A stretch of 56,721 nucleotides of DNA, taken from positions 61,317 through 118,037 of the forward strand of contig DHYU01000042.1 in assembly GCA_002415485.1 (NCBI GenBank), in the 5' to 3' direction. Numbering within the stretch: position 1 is the stretch's first letter; each line of letters starts with the position of its first letter. Shown here piece after piece: positions 52,688-56,721 of the stretch. A program made the position numbers and the translations under genes. Under the pieces are notes generated by a model. That model was not told the origin of the DNA and did no database searches. It saw nothing but the letters and a program-made list of their open reading frames with translations. This DNA is from Proteobacteria bacterium UBA5122 (GTDB taxonomy: Bacteria; Pseudomonadota; Gammaproteobacteria; Tenderiales; Tenderiaceae).

Positions 52688-53905
52688 ATGCGTTATCTTT
52701 TGCCTGTAGCCTTGCTTGTCGTGATTGGTTTTGAATTAATCAACACGTTGGCATCCATATATCAGGCCACGCTATTACTGATCGGCTTTGGCCTCAGCCT
52801 TGCGATGGGTTTTTACATTGCCAAATCACGACAGGAACGCAGCCTCCAGCGCATCTATCAACACCTGACTCAATCCTTTGCCAATGACAGAATAGATTTC
52901 TGCGCCAGTATTCCGGAACATTCCAGCGGCACCTGTGGCCAAATTGAAAAGACGATAAACAAACTGTTTTTGCGCTGCCATGAAACCCTGTGTTCAGTGG
53001 AATCATCTGCCAGCCGCTTGTTACCCATGTCACATGAACTGGCGGACACATACGGCAACTTTACACAAAAGGCCATGTTACAGACTCAGCACAGTGCTAC
53101 CGTCAGCAATGCGATGATAGAGGCTGAGTCTGCCGGCGAGAGTGTCGTGCAAGGCATGGGCGACATCGTCGCGTCTGTCGAGTCGAGTAACAAACAGGTT
53201 CAGGAATGTTGGACAGACATTGATCGCTCAGCGACCAATATCACCCAGCTATCCACCAGCATCAACCAAACCGCCAACGAATTACGCATACTGGAAAATG
53301 ATAGCGCAGCGATCAATCACGTCATTGAAGTGATCAACGAAATTGCCGAACAAACAAATCTATTGGCGCTGAATGCTGCGATAGAAGCTGCGCGCGCCGG
53401 CGAACAAGGGCGAGGGTTTTCTGTCGTCGCCGATGAAGTACGCACCCTGGCAGAACGCACCCGTGTGTCCACCAACGAAGTTCACACAATTGTCCAACGC
53501 ATCCAAAGCGGCACTCGTAGTGTAGTGCAGAGTATAGAGGCCGGCGTTGCAGCCACCGCAACAACCGTCAACGATTCTCAGCAAGCGAAGGCACGCCTGG
53601 ACTCGATCCGAAACTCCATCAGCGAAATCAATAACATGACGCATGACATTGCCGCCGCCTGCCAACGACAAAAACAGGCCACCGACTCGGCCAAACTCTC
53701 GGTTGTGACACTCAATGAATTAAATAACGAGGCATTGAAGAACACACGTTTACATACCATCTCAAAAGAGGACATGCAAAAGCTCGGCTATGCAATACGC
53801 GAACATTTGTCCATCTTCACCGGCCTGGACAATGCGTGGAATGAATCCATCCGTAACAAACCACGCGCCAGTGCAGTGGAAGAAAACAACGATGAATTGT
53901 GGTAA
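52688..53905 (+). CDS. Methyl-accepting chemotaxis protein without periplasmic sensor domain
   Basis: A 405-residue chemoreceptor-like protein. The ATG at 52688 has GAGAGAG upstream. Two adjacent membrane helices (~3-20 and 24-42) with almost no loop anchor it, then a long helical region and the conserved hairpin tip VINEIAEQTNLLALNAAIEAARAGEQGRGF...VADEVRTLAERT (about residues 220-255). No HAMP or ligand domain is clear. It may sense through its membrane part or the cytosolic N-terminal region. Its place beside type IV pilus genes suggests a link to twitching (Chp-like) rather than flagella, but this is inference. Confidence 0.88.
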   Translation: MRYLLPVALLVVIGFELINTLASIYQATLLLIGFGLSLAMGFYIAKSRQERSLQRIYQHLTQSFANDRIDFCASIPEHSSGTCGQIEKTINKLFLRCHETLCSVESSASRLLPMSHELADTYGNFTQKAMLQTQHSATVSNAMIEAESAGESVVQGMGDIVASVESSNKQVQECWTDIDRSATNITQLSTSINQTANELRILENDSAAINHVIEVINEIAEQTNLLALNAAIEAARAGEQGRGFSVVADEVRTLAERTRVSTNEVHTIVQRIQSGTRSVVQSIEAGVAATATTVNDSQQAKARLDSIRNSISEINNMTHDIAAACQRQKQATDSAKLSVVTLNELNNEALKNTRLHTISKEDMQKLGYAIREHLSIFTGLDNAWNESIRNKPRASAVEENNDELW

Positions 53906-53931
53906 CACCCCACCAAGGGCGTTAGTTAAGA

Positions 53932-54879
53932 TCAAACCGCATCTGGCATCAGACCTCGCGGCATCGCAAAGACGATATTCTCTTCGCGCCCGGCCAGTTG
54001 CTCCACCTGACCCACACCTTCATTTTTTAGGCGTTCAACCACAGCATCCACTAACACCTCTGGCGCAGAGGCACCCGCGGTGACACCCACGGCGGTCACA
54101 TCTTTCAACCAAGCCGAGTCGATCTCGTCGGCATTATCAATCAGATAGGCACTTACGCCATATTTCTCAGCGATCTCGCGCAAACGATTGGAGTTGGAGC
54201 TGTTGGGTGAACCGACCACCAGGATCAACTGACAGCGCTGTGCCAGATCCTTGACCGCATCCTGACGGTTCTGTGTGGCGTAGCAGATATCATCTTTGCG
54301 CGGGCCACGGATTTCGGGGAAACGTGCACGCAAGGCATCAACGATGCCCTGGGTGTCGTCCACCGACAGGGTCGTCTGCGTCACATAGGCCAACTGTGTC
54401 GAATCCTTCACATTCAGCGTCTCGACATCGGCCTTGTTCTCGACCAGATAGATGCCACCGCTGCCTGCATCATTCAAATATTGACCCAGGGTACCTTCCA
54501 CTTCGGGGTGACCGGCATGACCAATCAACACCACCTCCAGGCCATCACGAGCATGACGAGTGACCTCGAGATGCACCTTGGTCACCAACGGACAGGTCGC
54601 ATCGTATACACGCAGGCCACGGCGCGCTGCTTCATCCTTCACAGCCTGCGACACCCCGTGGGCACTGAAGATCACCGTCGCGTCATCGGGAACGTCGTGT
54701 AGCTCCTCGACAAACACCGCACCCTTGGCGCGCAGGCCTTCCACTACGAACTTATTGTGCACGACTTCGTGACGCACATAGATCGGCGCACCAAACAACT
54801 CCAGCGCACGTTCAACAATGCCAATGGCGCGGTCGACACCGGCACAAAAGCCACGGGGATTTGCTAACAAAACCGTCAT
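53932..54879 (-). CDS. ispH: 4-hydroxy-3-methylbut-2-enyl diphosphate reductase
   Basis: A 315-residue Fe-S enzyme, the last step of the MEP isoprenoid pathway, giving IPP and DMAPP. The three cluster Cys are present: C12 (NPRGFCAGV), C in DATCPLVTKVH, and C in DICYATQNRQ. Also visible are EVVHN with H, FSAHGVSQ, GHAGHPEVEGT, TQTTLS, and SPNSSNSNRL (substrate Ser/Asn). It lies 19 bases after lspA on the same strand. Confidence 0.96.
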   Translation of the reverse strand: MTVLLANPRGFCAGVDRAIGIVERALELFGAPIYVRHEVVHNKFVVEGLRAKGAVFVEELHDVPDDATVIFSAHGVSQAVKDEAARRGLRVYDATCPLVTKVHLEVTRHARDGLEVVLIGHAGHPEVEGTLGQYLNDAGSGGIYLVENKADVETLNVKDSTQLAYVTQTTLSVDDTQGIVDALRARFPEIRGPRKDDICYATQNRQDAVKDLAQRCQLILVVGSPNSSNSNRLREIAEKYGVSAYLIDNADEIDSAWLKDVTAVGVTAGASAPEVLVDAVVERLKNEGVGQVEQLAGREENIVFAMPRGLMPDAV

Positions 54880-54898
54880 ATCAGTTTCCGTTTATTGA

Positions 54899-55480
54899 TT
54901 AATTCAGAGCAGACTTGGAGTCGGATTTCTCATTTGGGCGTCGACGCAGGCTATCACCGATCATCAACATCGCACCGATAAAGATCGCTGAATCTGCGAT
55001 ATTAAACGCTGGCCAGTGACAGCTTAAACTGCCACTGCGCATCGACTGTCCAAACATCGGCAGACACTCACTGGCAAAATAATGCACATCGATGAAATCA
55101 ACCACGTGCCCCAGGTATAGACGATCCCATGCATTGCCAATCGCGCCGCCCATGATCAGGCACAAGGCCACTGCCAACACCACGTCACCGCGCTGCAGTT
55201 TTCTGAGCCAGTGGATGATGAACGCCGACACACCGAGTGCGAGCACGGTAAAGAACCAGCGCTGCCAACCACCGGCGTCGGCGAGAAAACTAAACGCCGC
55301 GCCAGGGTTGTAGGACAAGGTCCAGCTCAAACCGGGGAACACCTCCAGCGGCCGATACAAGGCGAGCTGACTTTCGGCCCACACCTTGGTGGCCTGATCC
55401 AGCACGATCACCAACAGCGCCAGCCAACACCAGCGCAGCATGTTCGGCGCCTTAGGCGAAGTGTCGTTGTTCACCGTCAC
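54899..55480 (-). CDS. lspA: Lipoprotein signal peptidase
   Basis: A 193-residue inner-membrane aspartyl protease that removes lipoprotein signal peptides after lipidation. It shows four helices, VIVLDQATKVW, LSYNPGAAFSFLA, GGAIGNAWDRLYLGHVVDFIDVH with the first catalytic Asp, and FNIADSAIFIG with the second. A ~20-residue loop between HYFAS and HWPAFN (ECLPMFGQSM...) is longer than in most LspA. The first 29 bases overlap the end of ileS. Confidence 0.95.
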   Translation of the reverse strand: MTVNNDTSPKAPNMLRWCWLALLVIVLDQATKVWAESQLALYRPLEVFPGLSWTLSYNPGAAFSFLADAGGWQRWFFTVLALGVSAFIIHWLRKLQRGDVVLAVALCLIMGGAIGNAWDRLYLGHVVDFIDVHYFASECLPMFGQSMRSGSLSCHWPAFNIADSAIFIGAMLMIGDSLRRRPNEKSDSKSALN

Positions 55481-56721
55481 CTACCACATTGTCGACACAA
55501 CGACCGCACAACTCGGGATGATCGGCGTGACTGCCGACATCCTCGCGATGGTGCCAGCAGCGCACGCACTTGGTATGGGCAGATGCCGCGACATTGATCC
55601 ACAGCTCGGCATCGGACTCCAGCGTGGTCTGCACTGCCGTCGCTGGTTTGTCCGCGCCATCGTGCACACGCGCATACGAGGTGATCAACACAAAGCGCAG
55701 TTCATCACCGAGTTGATCCAGCTTGGCCTTCAGTTCACCGGCACAATACAGATCGACCTCGGCATCCAGCGAACCGCCGATGTCACCAGCCACACGCAGC
55801 TGTTCCAGTTGTTTTTGCACGGCCTGGCGTGTTTCCAATATCTGCTGCCAGAAGGCATCGTCAAAGCGCTCGCCTTCCAGCTTGGGCAGCTGATACCAGG
55901 TGCTTAAGAAGACCGACTCACCACGCTCGCCCGGTAGATTGCCCCAGATCTCTTCGCTGGTGAACGACAGGATCGGCGCCAGCCAGCGCGTCATCGCCTC
56001 AATGACGTGATACATCGCGGTCTGACACGAACGACGGGCAACGCTGTCGGCCTTGGTGGTGTACTGACGATCCTTGACGATGTCGAGATAAAAACCGCCG
56101 AGATCCACCGAGCAGAAGTTATGCACCTTCTGATAGATCTGATGGAATTCATAACTGTCGTAGGCGGCGATCACGTCATCCTGTAATTGCTGCGCGCGCG
56201 CCATCACCCAACGATCCAGCGCCACCATCTCGTTCGGCGCCAGCATATCTTTCGCCGGATCAAAACCGTTGATATTGGCGAGCAGGAAACGCGCCGTGTT
56301 GCGCATGCGACGATAGGCATCGGCGGCACGCTTCAGGATCTCATCCGACACCGTCATCTCGGCGCGGTAATCCGTCGCCGCCACCCACAGCCGCAGGATG
56401 TCGGCGCCGAGCGAGTTACAGACCTTTTGCGGCGCAACGATATTGCCCTTCGACTTGGACATCTTCTGTCCCTTGGCATCGACGGTAAAACCATGCGTCA
56501 ACACCTGTCGATAAGGCGCCTCACCACGCATGGCCACGGCGGCCATCAACGATGACTGGAACCAACCGCGATGCTGATCCGAACCTTCGAGATACAAGTC
56601 CGCCGGAAAAGCAGCCTCATCCTTGTGCGAGTTGCGCAGCACCGTGAAATGTGTGGAGCCCGAATCGAACCAGACGTCCAGCGTGTCCTTGACCTTTTCG
56701 TAGTGCGCGGCGTCGGCGCCC
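55452..56721 (-). CDS. ileS: Isoleucyl-tRNA synthetase, C-terminal part
   Basis: The frame is open to the window edge, so this is the last ~422 residues of a ~940-residue enzyme. It includes the tail of the catalytic domain with DVWFDSGSTHFTVL, ADLYLEGSDQHRGWFQSSLM and the ATP motif KMSKSKGN. The anticodon-binding domain follows, then the C-terminal zinc site CVRCWHHREDVG...CGRCVDN. Part of the conserved ileS-lspA-ispH operon; fkpB, often between lspA and ispH, is absent. Confidence 0.97.
   Translation of the reverse strand, partial: GADAAHYEKVKDTLDVWFDSGSTHFTVLRNSHKDEAAFPADLYLEGSDQHRGWFQSSLMAAVAMRGEAPYRQVLTHGFTVDAKGQKMSKSKGNIVAPQKVCNSLGADILRLWVAATDYRAEMTVSDEILKRAADAYRRMRNTARFLLANINGFDPAKDMLAPNEMVALDRWVMARAQQLQDDVIAAYDSYEFHQIYQKVHNFCSVDLGGFYLDIVKDRQYTTKADSVARRSCQTAMYHVIEAMTRWLAPILSFTSEEIWGNLPGERGESVFLSTWYQLPKLEGERFDDAFWQQILETRQAVQKQLEQLRVAGDIGGSLDAEVDLYCAGELKAKLDQLGDELRFVLITSYARVHDGADKPATAVQTTLESDAELWINVAASAHTKCVRCWHHREDVGSHADHPELCGRCVDNVVGDGEQRHFA

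Noticed and set aside
52567..52690. Sigma-28 promoter for the MCP gene
   Set aside because: GTCGATAA fits the -10 but no TAAA lies at the right distance upstream.

Overview
This is a 56.7 kb stretch of a gammaproteobacterial chromosome. The class call rests on conserved gene order at the right end: thiO, then pilV-pilW-pilX-pilY1-pilE, then ispH-lspA-ileS, as in Pseudomonas. It is supported by a Legionella/Vibrio-type alpha-hydroxyketone quorum-sensing locus, AmpD, Mak, YcgL and a pterin dehydratase. I cannot name a genus. There are no rRNA genes, CRISPR arrays or insertion sequences that I can see, and I found no tRNA by eye.

Layout from left to right. (1) 1-5.5 kb: the end of an unknown gene, then a tightly overlapping four-gene uptake operon: TonB-dependent receptor, periplasmic Asp-box beta-propeller with a CQCC motif, periplasmic thioredoxin-like protein, and a dedicated TonB. 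A perfect palindrome lies in front of it. (2) 5.5-8.3 kb: small enzymes (GNAT, ABM-type, pterin carbinolamine dehydratase), a ParD-like antitoxin fused by overlap to a methionine aminopeptidase, and YcgL. (3) 8.4-22.7 kb: a 13.3 kb gene for a ~4430-residue surface protein built from FG-GAP/VCBS propellers, Calx-beta-type repeats and a C-terminal sorting tail, with an unknown secreted companion upstream. (4) 23-26.1 kb: a GAF protein, a diguanylate cyclase and a BtuF-like B12-binding protein. (5) 26.4-30 kb: a quorum-sensing set of CqsS/LqsS-like kinase, LqsR-like regulator and CqsA/LqsA-like synthase. (6) 30.2-34.6 kb: late cobalamin genes cobQ, cobS, cobC, cobT and cobU. (7) 34.6-37.7 kb: an HPr-rel-A type cluster of Tat-exported protein, PqqD-like protein, HprK-related kinase and nucleotidyltransferase. 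A start-codon-sequestering hairpin sits between the exported protein and the putative modification genes. (8) 38.2-42.7 kb: an NAD(P)-binding protein and a 1236-residue CFI-box-CTERM surface protein. (9) 42.7-46.3 kb: VanZ-like protein, ROK fructokinase, AmpD, a Fur-family regulator and glycine oxidase. (10) 46.4-56.7 kb: the minor pilin/PilY1 operon, a chemotaxis receptor without a sensor domain, and ispH, lspA and the 3' part of ileS.

Taken together the window is rich in surface and signalling functions: a giant repeat protein, a second sorted repeat protein, type IV pili, c-di-GMP synthesis, quorum sensing and chemotaxis. This suggests a lifestyle that switches between attachment and motility. 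The best candidates for undescribed biology are the HPr-rel-A cluster with its hairpin-gated junction and the TonB/propeller/thioredoxin operon. The Lqs/Cqs locus is a recognisable system. Its family assignments and those of the CTERM tails rest on remembered family features, not on a database search.
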